A model generated the notes under the pieces. That model made no database searches. It saw only the letters and a list, made by a program, of their open reading frames with translations, and was not told where the DNA came from. Positions 1 to 9,349 of a stretch of 64,000 nucleotides of DNA are shown one piece after another. Position numbers and translations under genes: made by a program. The stretch's first letter is position 1. Every line of letters starts with the position of its first letter. The stretch is from Pseudanabaena sp. UWO311 (GTDB lineage Bacteria; Cyanobacteriota; Cyanobacteriia; Pseudanabaenales; Pseudanabaenaceae): the NCBI RefSeq assembly GCF_006937785.1, contig NZ_SJEE01000013.1:62001-126000 (forward strand), read 5' to 3'.

Positions 1-84
1 TCGCAGTTCATTTTGGACTTTCTTTTTTGTCTGGCTAAGTTAGCTTGATCCCCAGATCTGTAAGTTTTTTGCTGTAAGTTTTGT

Positions 85-1347
85 ATGGCAGTTTTTACAT
101 TAGCAATTTGGAATATGAATCTATCTACTTTTATTCTCATTTCACTAGCATTTGGTGTTGCATTTGGGACTTTGTTAAACACAACTTTTCCTGAGAATAT
201 TGAACTAATCAATCAAAGTTTTTTAGCTCCAGTTGGTGAATCTTTTTTAAGGCTGATTCAGTTTGTGGTCGTTCCAATTGTTTTCTCTTCACTAATTATG
301 GGATTAACCAGAATCCAAGGAGCTGGACAAGTTGGCAGATATACAGTTAAGTTAATGACCAGCTACCTGATCACCAGTTCAATCGCTCTTTGTGTGGGTA
401 TGGGGACTGCCTATTTCTTGCAGCCTGGTAGTGGCGTAAAAGGCTTCTCAATCTCAGAGAATATTAGTATTACTGAAGCACCATCTTTAATATCTTGGCT
501 CGTTAGCCTAATTCCTGTAAACCCATTAGAAGCTCTTAGCACTGGCAATCTATTGCAAATCATTTTCTCAGCAGTTCTATTGGGGATAGGTGTTCAACTT
601 GCTAAAGAGAAAGCAAAACCTTTCGTGGAATTGATTGAAAGTATCTATCACATTAGTGAAAAGACTTTATCCATAATTTTGTATGTTGCGCCTTTGGGAG
701 TATTTGCACTAATGAGTTCCACAATCGCCACCCAAGGATTAGAACTAGTAGCAAAATTGTTTCTCTATGTTTTTGGCTTAGTAATGGCTTCTTCGATCAT
801 GATTTGCTTGGATATGTTAGCTCTGTTTACGCTCAAAGCTGATCCTGTAAGATTTTTGCGTAGTCTTTCAGAAGCGATCGCCTTAGCCTTTGGTACGGCT
901 AGTTCTAATGCCGCTTTGCCAGTAGTATTGCAAAATATTCAAGAGAACTATGGCTTACGTGAAGAAATAGCCAGTTTCGCGATCCCTCTAGGTACGGCTC
1001 TTAAACGTGATGGCGCAGCGATTTTGCAAGGATTTAACGCTCTATTTGTCGCTCAAATCTATCAAGTTCCCTTAACCCCTTCTCTACTAACTGCGATCGC
1101 TGTTAGTAGTTTACTGGTTTCATTTAGTACCCCTGGAGTGCCTGGCTCAGCATTGATCACGATGGCAACTGTGCTATCAGCCTCAGGTTTACCCTTAGAA
1201 GCGATCGCCTTAGTCGCAGGGATTGATCGCTTAACCGATGGATTTAAAACTGTCGTTAATATTATTGGGAACAGTGTGAATGCAATTATTCTCAGCCATT
1301 GGGAAGTTGAACAAATACCCGAAGCAGAGCAAATACCAGTTAGATGA
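85..1347 (+). CDS. Dicarboxylate/amino acid:cation symporter (DAACS family)
   Basis: A 420-residue, strongly hydrophobic membrane protein of the glutamate/C4-dicarboxylate:Na+ or H+ symporter family (GltP/DctA/SdcS type), which imports organic anions by an elevator mechanism in the inner membrane. Visible hallmarks are the serine-rich re-entrant loop (ASSNAALPV, about residue 272), the charged segment after it (GTALKRDGAA) and the second hairpin with GVPGSALI (about residue 352). Length is normal for the family. The ATG at 85 is used; an in-frame ATG at 115 (MNLSTF) is also plausible because the first ten residues are not typical. The substrate cannot be told from sequence. It stands alone, 62 bases before the hybrid kinase on the same strand. 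Confidence 0.88.
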   Translation: MAVFTLAIWNMNLSTFILISLAFGVAFGTLLNTTFPENIELINQSFLAPVGESFLRLIQFVVVPIVFSSLIMGLTRIQGAGQVGRYTVKLMTSYLITSSIALCVGMGTAYFLQPGSGVKGFSISENISITEAPSLISWLVSLIPVNPLEALSTGNLLQIIFSAVLLGIGVQLAKEKAKPFVELIESIYHISEKTLSIILYVAPLGVFALMSSTIATQGLELVAKLFLYVFGLVMASSIMICLDMLALFTLKADPVRFLRSLSEAIALAFGTASSNAALPVVLQNIQENYGLREEIASFAIPLGTALKRDGAAILQGFNALFVAQIYQVPLTPSLLTAIAVSSLLVSFSTPGVPGSALITMATVLSASGLPLEAIALVAGIDRLTDGFKTVVNIIGNSVNAIILSHWEVEQIPEAEQIPVR

Positions 1348-1409
1348 AAACAAACCACTACTGTTGAATAACTATATTTCTGTATAATAGTTATTTAAAA
1401 AACGTCTAA

Positions 1410-4400
1410 ATGAGCATTTCTCGCAAGCGATCGCCATTCACAAAAAATATTCCACTTAGCTCGGTGCTAGTTGGGCCATTTGTGGCAATCATTGTGAGTA
1501 CAGTGGGACTAGTTGGCTATCTATCTTACCAGAGTGGTCAACAAGCAATCGAGAATTTGGCTAACCAACTATTGAGGCAAACTTCAGAACGAATCAGCGA
1601 TCGTCTCAATAGTTATTTACAAATTTCACAACAGGTTGTCGCTACAAATGATTTGGCGGTAAAACAGGAAACGCTCAATATTAATGATCAAGAAAAATTA
1701 AGACAACAACTCTGGCAGCAGATGTTGTTAAACCCATCACTGCCCAACAATATTTATTCAAGCGAGGATGGGAATGGTATTGGCTATCTGCGAATTAGCT
1801 CTGAAGAATTTCGGAAACTTGCAGAAACAGCCACAGGCAAAAATATTCCCCTTGGCTCTATTTTTTTTCACAAAATTGTTCCCAACCAGCGTCGGTACTA
1901 TTCAACTGACTCCCAAGGCAAACATCTTCAACTATTTTTACAATTCGATGATGACTTTCGCACTGTTAGTTGGTATAGGCAAGCTAAAGATATTGGTAAG
2001 CAAGCATGGACTCCAATATCTTTAGCACGAGTTCTTCCATTATTACAAACAGTTGCGGTTGCACCTGTCTATGATGTCACGGGGAGACTATCTGGTTTTT
2101 TCTCTAGCAACTATTTTCTGTCTGATATTAGTCTATTTCTCATGCAGTTAAAGTTCACTCCTGCTGGACAAGTATTTATCATTGAGAGATCGGGAGATAT
2201 GGTTGCGACATCACTAGCAACAGAATCTTCAGGGCTGAGACGAACCGATAAAAAATTTTCTCGAATACTCGCTTCGGAAAGTCAAGATGACCTGACGAGG
2301 GAAGTGTCTAAACAGCTCCGTCAGAAATTTGGTGATTTTAATAACCTCAAGGAATCTAGACAATTAAGTCTGACGATTGCAGAACATCGCCAATTTGTGC
2401 AGATTACTCCCTATCAAGATAAATACGGCTTAGACTGGCTTTTTGTAATAGCGATCCCTGAGGCTGACTTTATGTCAGAAATTCAGAAGAATGTTTATCG
2501 CTCGATTCTATTATGTGGATTCTCTCTAGTAGGTTCCATTGGTATCGGTATTTGTACATCTCGATGCATTTCTCGATCACTATCTCATCTCACTCAAGCC
2601 ACTAAGTCTTTTTCTGAAAATCGTCTGGAACAAACAATTCCAGATACGCGCATTACTGAAGTGCAAATTTTGAAAGAAGCTTTGCATCAAATGATGATTG
2701 ATCTTCATGATGCAGATCAAATGCGCTTAAACTATGCCCAAGATTTAGAAAAACAGGTTGCTAAAAAAACAAAAGATCTCACTGAATCTCAACGCATTGC
2801 GAGAATCGGTAGTTGGGAATTTGATGTAGCTAGTGGAGTTAGTCATTGGTCAGATCAGCAATTCCTTATTCTGGGATTTGATCCCAATGTGCCACTACCT
2901 AAATATGCCAACTTTTTTGACATTCTTCCCCTTGATGACCAATCCAAGCTTCGCGTAGTCGTGGAGGAAGCGATCGCCCATGGCACACCTTACATGGTGG
3001 AACACGGGATCATTCGTCCTGATCGCTCAATCTGTCACGTTATCAGCCGTGGTGAGGCGATTTGCGACGATCAAGGAAAAGTAGTGAGGCTGATTGGTAC
3101 AATTACCGATATTAGCGATCGCAAACGATTAGAAATAGAGCTAACCCACAGTCGTGATTTACGAGAATTAATCTTTAATGAGTCTACTGATGCAATGTTC
3201 TTAGTCGATAGTAAGACTTCACTCATAATAGACTGCAATCAGCAAGCTATAAAACTATTTGAAGTTGAAGATAAAAATGACTTACTTAATATTGAAGGGC
3301 GCACTCTTCACAAACGACAGTTTACTAGGCAAGAACTCGATCAGATTGACCAAGAAGTTAACCAAAATGGCTTTTGCAGCATCGAGGTAGAATATCTCAC
3401 TCTCAAAGGACGCGAATTTTGGGGAGATCTTTCTCTTAAGAGAATTACTTTTGGAGAACAGCGTTATAGTTTAGCGCGAGTAGTGGATATCACTGTCCGT
3501 AAGCAAGCAGAAAGCGCCCTAGCTAAAGCGAAAACAATTGCCGAAGAGGCTACTAGAGCAAAAAGTGCATTCTTAGCAAATATGAGTCATGAAATTCGTA
3601 CACCGATGAATGGCGTAATGGGAATGACACAACTTCTAGAAACAACAATCCTTACAGAAGAGCAAGCAGATTTTGTAAAAACAATTAAGGATAGTAGCGA
3701 ATCTCTTTTGACAATTATCAATGATATTCTTGACTTCTCTAAAATTGAATCGGGAATGCTATCAATAGAAGAATGGGATTTCAAGTTAGAAGATGTAGTT
3801 AGTGGAGTTTCTCAACTGCTAAATAGTCAAGCAATAGCTAAACAAATTGATCTCCAATATGCGATCGCACCTGATATTCCTATAGTAATTGGAGATTACG
3901 CTCGGTTGCGCCAGATCTTACTAAATTTGGTTGGCAATGCTATTAAATTTACCCAAAGTGGTCAGGTTTCCATTTCAGTTAGTGGAAAGCCCCTAGAAGA
4001 AGAAGTGGAGGGCAAAGAATCAGTTCCCGATGCTTTTCTGGATGAAGAACTAGGGGTAAAAAAGAAATATCAATTAAAATTTGCGATCTCTGATACAGGT
4101 TTTGGCATCAAAGGCGATCACATTGACAGACTATTCCAACCCTTTACCCAAGCTGATGCCTCCATTAGTCGAAAGTATGGTGGTACTGGATTAGGACTAG
4201 CTATCAGCAAACGACTTGTCGAGTTAATGAATGGTACAATCTGGGTAGAGAGCTTTGGTCAAGTTGGAGGCAATCCTCCCGCAGATTGGCAACCCTTGAT
4301 TGATACCCAAGGTTCAATATTCTATTTTGAGATCGTGGTCTTAACTCGTCCAATGAGCGAACAACCTTTGGGAGTAACCAACCAAAAACCTGCGATCGAC

Positions 4401-4784
4401 AGACACTTTGCCGAAAAATTTCCTTTAAAGATTCTCTTAGTGGAAGACAATAACGTTAATCAAATGGTTGCTAGTTCTATACTTAAAAAACTTGGTTATC
4501 AGATTCATGATATTGCTAACAATGGTCTAGAGGTTTTACAAGCTTTACAAAATAATACCTACGATCTAATCCTAATGGATTTACAAATGCCAAAAATGGA
4601 TGGCATAACAGCCACAAAGATTATTCGCACTGAATTAATGAGCCAAGTGCCGATTGTTGCAATTACTGCCGATGTACTGCCCGCAGATCGCCAAGCTTGT
4701 TTCGATGCAGGTATGAATGATTACATTAGTAAACCGATTAATATTCAAGAAATTATGCGCGTAATTTCGGCTCTGGACAGTTAA
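1410..4784 (+). CDS. Hybrid sensor histidine kinase: Cache-HAMP-PAS-PAS-HisKA-HATPase-REC
   Basis: A 1124-residue membrane-bound hybrid kinase. A transmembrane helix at about 16-38, a periplasmic double-Cache-like sensor to about 360, and a second helix at about 363-385 lead into a HAMP domain. Two PAS domains follow (about 465-575 and 590-700). The dimerisation/phosphoacceptor block ([11 protein letters not shown]) puts the autophosphorylated histidine at H727. The ATPase domain shows the N box ([10 protein letters not shown]) and glycine boxes ([17 protein letters not shown]). The C-terminal receiver has its phosphoacceptor at D1057 (LILMDLQMP) and the conserved lysine in SKPIN. The ligand is unknown; Cache domains usually bind small molecules such as amino or organic acids, and an anion symporter gene lies just upstream. 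No separate response regulator is adjacent. Confidence 0.93.
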   Translation: MSISRKRSPFTKNIPLSSVLVGPFVAIIVSTVGLVGYLSYQSGQQAIENLANQLLRQTSERISDRLNSYLQISQQVVATNDLAVKQETLNINDQEKLRQQLWQQMLLNPSLPNNIYSSEDGNGIGYLRISSEEFRKLAETATGKNIPLGSIFFHKIVPNQRRYYSTDSQGKHLQLFLQFDDDFRTVSWYRQAKDIGKQAWTPISLARVLPLLQTVAVAPVYDVTGRLSGFFSSNYFLSDISLFLMQLKFTPAGQVFIIERSGDMVATSLATESSGLRRTDKKFSRILASESQDDLTREVSKQLRQKFGDFNNLKESRQLSLTIAEHRQFVQITPYQDKYGLDWLFVIAIPEADFMSEIQKNVYRSILLCGFSLVGSIGIGICTSRCISRSLSHLTQATKSFSENRLEQTIPDTRITEVQILKEALHQMMIDLHDADQMRLNYAQDLEKQVAKKTKDLTESQRIARIGSWEFDVASGVSHWSDQQFLILGFDPNVPLPKYANFFDILPLDDQSKLRVVVEEAIAHGTPYMVEHGIIRPDRSICHVISRGEAICDDQGKVVRLIGTITDISDRKRLEIELTHSRDLRELIFNESTDAMFLVDSKTSLIIDCNQQAIKLFEVEDKNDLLNIEGRTLHKRQFTRQELDQIDQEVNQNGFCSIEVEYLTLKGREFWGDLSLKRITFGEQRYSLARVVDITVRKQAESALAKAKTIAEEATRAKSAFLANMSHEIRTPMNGVMGMTQLLETTILTEEQADFVKTIKDSSESLLTIINDILDFSKIESGMLSIEEWDFKLEDVVSGVSQLLNSQAIAKQIDLQYAIAPDIPIVIGDYARLRQILLNLVGNAIKFTQSGQVSISVSGKPLEEEVEGKESVPDAFLDEELGVKKKYQLKFAISDTGFGIKGDHIDRLFQPFTQADASISRKYGGTGLGLAISKRLVELMNGTIWVESFGQVGGNPPADWQPLIDTQGSIFYFEIVVLTRPMSEQPLGVTNQKPAIDRHFAEKFPLKILLVEDNNVNQMVASSILKKLGYQIHDIANNGLEVLQALQNNTYDLILMDLQMPKMDGITATKIIRTELMSQVPIVAITADVLPADRQACFDAGMNDYISKPINIQEIMRVISALDS

Positions 4785-4897
4785 AGCGTGATCGACGTAT
4801 TTGCATCTTTTTAGTCGCTCTGAAATGCCCATTTCAGCACCTATCTCCGATTAGCTGACCGTTGCCATAATTTCAGGAGTAAGTACCTCAGCATAAT

Positions 4898-4956
4898 TAA
4901 AAGCCTAACAATCTATACCGCCCGCTATGCATGCGGTATAGATTGTTAGGCTTTTA
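4898..4956. repeat. 24-bp inverted repeat, CCGCCCGC-core family
   Basis: Arms 4898-4921 and 4933-4956 are perfect reverse complements around an 11-base loop. The inner part (ATCTATACCGC) is shared with the palindromes at 11063 and 40473, while the outer arms (TAAAAGCCTAACA) are not. It lies after the hybrid kinase and may act as its terminator, though it is 114 bases past the stop. Confidence 0.85.
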
Positions 4957-5051
4957 TATTTAATTTTGCCTATACAAAAAAGTCGGGAAACTCAATCTTT
5001 GCATCTTCAGAATTTTAATGTCTAATAAAAAAAGTAAATACTTAACAACTC

Positions 5052-5663
5052 ATGACTACAAATCCTAAAGATGTATATACCCTTGCTCAATGGCTAGCAG
5101 GTGATCATAGTAATTGGGAACAAGCGATCGATAATCCGCCATTTTTTGCCCATATTCGCGTTGGCATTCGCGCCTTGCCCAATCCCATTACCGACGACGG
5201 TGTATGGCTATTTCTCGAACAAGCCTATGACTACGAGCTAAATCATCCCTATCGCACAGCAGTTTTACATCTGATTTTTCAAAATGATCGCATTGAAATG
5301 ATCAACTATCGTCTTAAAAATGCGGAAACTTTCTTTGGTGCAAGCCGCGATCGCGATCGACTTAAGATCTTGGATATCGATGCGATCGAGCAGCTACAGG
5401 GCTGCACTCAATGGGTGGATCGCGCTGATCACCAAACATTTAAAGGAGCAGTCGAACCAGGAAAAAAATGTTGCATTAATCGTAAAGGTGTCGATACCTA
5501 TCTATCAATTGAGTTTGAAGTCACGGAAAACACATATAGCAGCCTTGATCGTGGCTATGACCTCGTAACCGATGAAAGAGTCTGGGGTTCGATCGCGGGA
5601 GCCTTCCAGTTTGTGAAAAAGACAAGCTTTAGCAACGAAATTACCATAGGATCTACTCCTTAA
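5052..5663 (+). CDS. cpcT: Phycobiliprotein chromophore lyase, CpcT/CpeT family
   Basis: A 203-residue protein of the CpcT/CpeT lyase family. CpcT attaches phycocyanobilin to Cys-153 of the phycocyanin beta subunit (known for the family). Recognised by the family block PPFFAHIRV near residue 30, EQAYDY about 58, the LKNAETFFGASRDRDR segment around 85-100, GCTQW, VEPGKKC and the C-terminal DERVWGSIAGAFQF. Length matches CpcT. These proteins fold as soluble cytoplasmic beta barrels with a bilin pocket. No phycocyanin operon is in the window, so this is a stand-alone lyase, as is usual. CpcT fits better than CpeT (phycoerythrin) by remembered similarity. No clear Shine-Dalgarno sequence precedes the ATG. 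Confidence 0.92.
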   Translation: MTTNPKDVYTLAQWLAGDHSNWEQAIDNPPFFAHIRVGIRALPNPITDDGVWLFLEQAYDYELNHPYRTAVLHLIFQNDRIEMINYRLKNAETFFGASRDRDRLKILDIDAIEQLQGCTQWVDRADHQTFKGAVEPGKKCCINRKGVDTYLSIEFEVTENTYSSLDRGYDLVTDERVWGSIAGAFQFVKKTSFSNEITIGSTP

Positions 5664-5799
5664 GAGCTACTCCTCAGGTATAATTGATGCCTGAATGATA
5701 AATATTCTTGAGATTTATAGTCCTGCTTTAGCAGTACGTTATTTCTTGAAAATCTGATCATTTGGAGTTTTCTCATCATATTTTGCAAATGAGTAAAGT

Positions 5800-5852
5800 C
5801 CAAATAATTATTTAAAAGCCTAACTTAGCAGGAATTTTAAATGATTATTTGG
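5800..5852. repeat. Imperfect 18-bp inverted repeat
   Basis: Arms 5800-5817 and 5835-5852 match at 17 of 18 positions. The left arm runs into AAAAGCCTAAC, a string also in the arm of the palindrome at 4898. It lies in the 253-base gap between cpcT and purD, which otherwise shows no gene. Confidence 0.7.
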
Positions 5853-5916
5853 GTTTGATGAATGAGCAAAGCTGTTATAGAGAAAGCAAAATTAGTGTGA
5901 GTATTAAAGGTGTAAT

Positions 5917-7188
5917 TTGAAAGTCCTCGTAGTTGGCAGTGGCGGTAGAGAACACGCCCTAGCTTGGAAACTTCTGCAATCTCCCAATATTGATCGCGTC
6001 TTTTGCATCCCAGGAAACGGCGGTACAGCAACTATGCAAAACTGTCAGAACGTTTCCCTTAGCATTGATGATTTTGAAGGGATTTTACGGTTTGCCCAAG
6101 TACAAGGTGTTGGTTTTACAATAGTTGGTCCCGAACTGCCGCTAGCACTTGGCATTGTTGATTATTTTCAAGCTGCTGAAGCGTTAATTTTTGGTCCAAC
6201 TAAAGAAGGTGCTCAGATCGAGGCAAGCAAGTCATGGGCGAAAGCGCTGATGAAAGAGGCGAATATCCCCACCGCTGCCAGTGCCACTTTCACAAGTCTC
6301 GAAACTGCGCAAGCCTATGTGCAAGAGCAGGGTGCACCGATCGTGATCAAGGCTGATGGGTTAGCTAGCGGCAAAGGAGTCACTGTAGCCATGACTCTGG
6401 AAGAAGCCACTGAAGCAATCGATCGCATTTTTGCTGGACAGTTCGGCTCCGCAGGCGAAACCGTTGTGATCGAAGAGTTTATGACAGGACAAGAAGTCTC
6501 CGTACTCGCAGTCACCGATGGCAAAACTATCCGCTCCTTAAGCCCTGCTCAAGATCATAAGCGCCTCGGTGATGGTGATACTGGACCTAATACAGGTGGT
6601 ATGGGAGCCTATGCTCCCGCTCCGATCGCAACGTCTGAGTTAATGGCAAAAGTTCAAACACAAGTTTTAGAGCCCACGATTTCAGCGTTGAAGTCTAGAG
6701 GCATCGATTATCGTGGTTGTCTATACGCAGGTTTAATGATTAGTCCTGAAGGCGAGCCCAAGGTTGTGGAGTTTAACTGCCGATTGGGAGATCCTGAGAC
6801 CCAAGCTGTATTGCCATTACTTGATACTAATCTTGATGATTTGCTCTTAGCCTGCATCAAAGGAAACTTAGCTGATTTAGAACCTCTGAAATGGAAAAAG
6901 CAATCAGCTGTATGTGTAGTAATGGCGGCAGGTGGCTATCCAGACAAGGTAGATACTGGACAGTTTATTACAGGTATTGGCAAAGCCGAAGATATGGGTG
7001 CACTTGTATTCCAGTCAGGAACAAAACTCAAGAATAATGCTTTAGTTACTAATGGCGGTCGAGTGCTTGGGGTTACGGCTTTAGGCGATGATATCCAGAA
7101 TGCGATCGCTAATGTATACAATGCCATTGAGTTTGTTGCCTATGATGGCATGTACTACCGCAAGGATATTGCTAGCAAAGCAATTTAA
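5917..7188 (+). CDS. purD: Phosphoribosylamine-glycine ligase (GAR synthetase)
   Basis: A 423-residue cytoplasmic ATP-grasp enzyme for the second step of de novo purine synthesis: it joins 5-phosphoribosylamine and glycine using ATP to give GAR. The N-terminal signature KVLVVGSGGREHALAWKL, the PSKSWAK-type entry to the ATP-grasp domain (EASKSWAKALM), the loop IKADGLASGKGV, QDHKRLGDGDTGPNTGGMGAY and EFNCRLGDPETQ are all present and the length is standard. Translation starts at TTG 5917, since the protein begins exactly there and AAAGG sits six bases upstream; no in-frame ATG is suitable. purH, a later enzyme of the pathway, is at 24.6 kb on the other strand. Confidence 0.97.
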   Translation: MKVLVVGSGGREHALAWKLLQSPNIDRVFCIPGNGGTATMQNCQNVSLSIDDFEGILRFAQVQGVGFTIVGPELPLALGIVDYFQAAEALIFGPTKEGAQIEASKSWAKALMKEANIPTAASATFTSLETAQAYVQEQGAPIVIKADGLASGKGVTVAMTLEEATEAIDRIFAGQFGSAGETVVIEEFMTGQEVSVLAVTDGKTIRSLSPAQDHKRLGDGDTGPNTGGMGAYAPAPIATSELMAKVQTQVLEPTISALKSRGIDYRGCLYAGLMISPEGEPKVVEFNCRLGDPETQAVLPLLDTNLDDLLLACIKGNLADLEPLKWKKQSAVCVVMAAGGYPDKVDTGQFITGIGKAEDMGALVFQSGTKLKNNALVTNGGRVLGVTALGDDIQNAIANVYNAIEFVAYDGMYYRKDIASKAI

Positions 7189-7201
7189 CCTGATCCCCCA
7201 A

Positions 7202-7228
7202 CCCCTTGTCCTAGCAAAGGACAAGGGG
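7202..7228 (+). terminator. Hairpin after purD
   Basis: An 11-bp stem (7202-7212 with 7218-7228, CCCCTTGTCCT and complement) with a 5-base loop begins 13 bases after the purD stop. The following bases include a T-run (7236-7240), so it may work as a terminator. A second CTTTGCAAGG-type motif follows at about 7253; such strings are common interspersed repeats in cyanobacteria. Confidence 0.6.
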
Positions 7229-7286
7229 CGCAATATTTTTATCGTCCCCCTCTCCTTTGCAAGGATAGGGTTTAGGGATGAGGTTA

Positions 7287-7820
7287 TTAGTCAGCCATGC
7301 TGAGATTGACTGTAATCGTTAATTTCAACGAAGAGTCAGTGTTAGAGTCGTGAATTTGTTGCCAATGGTGATTAATAGGGCGATCGCCAATAGGTTCAGT
7401 CAAAACCCGTGCTAACAATTGCAAAAGCTTAGAAGCTCCATTACTAATCTCCTGACTAAATGACTCTGTGGCGGCAGGTAAATTTACAGGTGATGACATG
7501 GCTGCAATCATCTGAGAATTAATCGTAGATGGATAATTTCCCAAAGAATTAGTATTAGCATTAACAGATCGGTTGCTATAGCGACGCAAAACCACTTGTA
7601 AATTATTTTTAGTTACGCGATCGCCAAAAGCTTCTGATAGTAATTGCCATAATTTATAGCCAACATCACGAATATAAGCAGCATCATAGCCAGCTTTTTC
7701 CGCGATCTCTGAATAGGTTTTACCCTCCCAAGTCTGGCGAAATATAGCCTCTTGAATTGTACTGAGGCTCTTATTTCCCAAAACAGAATCTACGATATTG
7801 AGTGCGTCTTCAATAGTCAT
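7287..7820 (-). CDS. Stand-alone vMAP-type HTH domain protein
   Basis: A 177-residue protein whose first ~80 residues (MTIEDALNIVDSVL, RQTWEGKTYSEIAEKAGYDA, YIRDVGYKLWQLLSEAFGDRV, then NLQVVLRR) match the helix-turn-helix domain known as the vWA-MoxR-associated protein N-terminal HTH. In cyanobacteria this domain usually heads large NB-ARC/WD40 or AAA proteins. Here the effector part is missing and a polar, Ser/Asn-rich tail of about 95 residues follows. The ATG at 7820 is chosen over an upstream GTG at 7832 because GAGG lies six bases before it. Function unknown; DNA binding or adaptor role is inference. It may be a decayed remainder of a longer gene, but the frame is open and has its own ribosome site. 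Confidence 0.75.
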   Translation of the reverse strand: MTIEDALNIVDSVLGNKSLSTIQEAIFRQTWEGKTYSEIAEKAGYDAAYIRDVGYKLWQLLSEAFGDRVTKNNLQVVLRRYSNRSVNANTNSLGNYPSTINSQMIAAMSSPVNLPAATESFSQEISNGASKLLQLLARVLTEPIGDRPINHHWQQIHDSNTDSSLKLTITVNLSMAD

Positions 7821-8790
7821 CTTTTTCCTCACAGTTCACTAATTATTTTTATTTAGATAAGCTCTCTAAAAAACTAGCGAGTCAAAATGTTTTTAATAAT
7901 ACATTTATTCTGATTTTTAATTCTAAATCCTGACATTAAGTGGGAACTTTCTAATTAAATCTCCATCTAATTAGGCAAACAAACTCATAGTTTGTACTCA
8001 ACACATTTACCAATACTTTTCCCAAGTCATTTTTTAATTAAAACATTAGAACTTATTATTCAATTCACAATTACTCAACACCCTTCCGTTAGACTCGCCA
8101 AAAAGTTTTAGAGATGAATCCAAAAATCAATACAGATAACAACGCAGAAAATAAAATATTTTGTATGTTGTTGCTGTTGACACAGCTAAGTTAGCACAGT
8201 TTATTTAAACTGGTTATCTAAGGTAATTGTATAGATGTAACCCTCAAAAACATCTATTAGCAAGGTTTTCAGGGATTATCATATTTTTTTAATCTAGCTG
8301 TAACTTGTTTTTAACGATAAAAATTATGATGTTTGATGACATCAATCAAGGCATTAACAAACAAGTTCTTGGAACGGAAAAAGTATGGTCTTTTTTTCTA
8401 GCATTTTCTGACAAAATCAGAAACTCAATCTCAAATATATGGCGGTACGTAGTTTAGGCATCAATTTGGGATTTATATATTTGCGCGAAAATCATGCAAA
8501 ATATTCTTTTTGGTGACATGTAAAGCAACATGGCAACTATTGCAAAGCAAGAGATAGCTAGAACAAATCAAAACCCAAAATATAAGTGTCCGCGCGAAGC
8601 GCGGACACTTATATTTTGGGTTTTATGTTTTAAATAGAGTGACTATGGCTATAAAAGTCAGTAAAAGCTATCGGTCAGGTGTTGGCTATGACTTTGTGCC
8701 ATTATGTTTTGTCACAATTCATCATGATTCAAGGACAAACAAGGCTTGTGATATAGTTTTTTGTGTCTTACCCATCACTCCACAAAACAA
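7821..8790. other. 970-base intergenic region with a long palindrome
   Basis: AT-rich gap between the divergently transcribed vMAP-HTH gene and the Rieske gene, so it must carry both promoters. I see no tRNA or known RNA. It holds the palindrome at 8570 and one weak small frame, 8326-8457 (43 codons, starting MMFDDINQG), which lacks a clear ribosome site and is not called as a gene. A TATAGT hexamer at 8752 could be a -10 element for the Rieske gene. Confidence 0.5.
8570..8624. repeat. 26-bp perfect palindrome, GAA loop
   Basis: Arms 8570-8595 and 8599-8624 are exact reverse complements separated only by GAA. The tip is GTCCGCGC-GAA-GCGCGGAC, of the GC-NNN-GC type that recurs in this window. 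The AT-rich outer part (AAAACCCAAAATATAAG) is not repeated elsewhere here. Confidence 0.9.
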
Positions 8791-9156
8791 ATGACTAAAG
8801 TCAAAATTGCTTCAACTTCCGATGTCATTTCCGATAAAGTCCTGAAAACTAAAGCCAATGGACAATCTGTTATCGTCGCAAAAGTTGGTGATAAATATTG
8901 CGCGATCGCCAATAAATGCCCTCACTTTGGACTACCTTTAGCAAAAGGCAAATTTGAAAATGGGACAATTACCTGTCCTTTTCATGGCTCCAAGTTTGAA
9001 ATTTGTACTGGCAAGAATACTGAATGGGTAGATTCCTTTGTTGGTATTCCTTTACCTGATGTTGCTAGAAAAATGATTTCCATGGGCAAAACTTCTACTG
9101 ACGTGAAAAGTTTCTCAGTCACACAAGAAGGCTCAGATCTATTCATCGACGCATAA
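8791..9156 (+). CDS. Rieske [2Fe-2S] ferredoxin-like protein
   Basis: A 121-residue soluble protein with a complete Rieske cluster site: C43-x-H45 (CPHFG) and C62-x-x-H65 (CPFHG) bind the 2Fe-2S centre. No membrane anchor or oxygenase domain is present, so it resembles Rieske ferredoxins (NirD/BphF-like) that pass electrons in the cytoplasm. The partner enzyme is not evident. The ATG at 8791 is used instead of the TTG at 8761 because the fold starts with TKVKIAS. A strong terminator follows directly. Confidence 0.9.
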   Translation: MTKVKIASTSDVISDKVLKTKANGQSVIVAKVGDKYCAIANKCPHFGLPLAKGKFENGTITCPFHGSKFEICTGKNTEWVDSFVGIPLPDVARKMISMGKTSTDVKSFSVTQEGSDLFIDA

Positions 9157-9164
9157 CAAAAACA

Positions 9165-9199
9165 AAAAAAGCTGCCGCGCTTTGCGTGGCAGCTTTTTT
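9165..9199 (+). terminator. Intrinsic terminator of the Rieske gene
   Basis: GCTGCCGCG pairs with CGTGGCAGC around a CTTTG loop, with an A-run before and a T-run after. It starts 9 bases past the stop codon. Confidence 0.85.
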
Positions 9200-9243
9200 A
9201 TTGTTTTGATAGGGTGCGTTACGCTCCGCTAAAGCACCATCGT

Positions 9244-9347
9244 AATACCAAAGCACAAAATGGCGTAGCCATTTTGTGCTTTTAAAACCCTTACAGGGTT
9301 TGGTTTTTAATTCACGAAAGTGTAGCCACACTTTCGTGAATTGGTAT
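9244..9347. repeat. Composite palindromic element, AATGGC family
   Basis: Outer ATACCAA/TTGGTAT ends enclose two hairpins: 9250-9264 with 9268-9282 (15 bp, loop GTA, tip AAATGGC-GTA-GCCATTT) and 9309-9323 with 9328-9342 (15 bp, loop AGCC), separated by AAACCC/GGGTTT. It sits between the convergent Rieske and fabF genes. The first hairpin is related to the palindrome at 32385. Confidence 0.8.
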
Positions 9348-9349
9348 AA

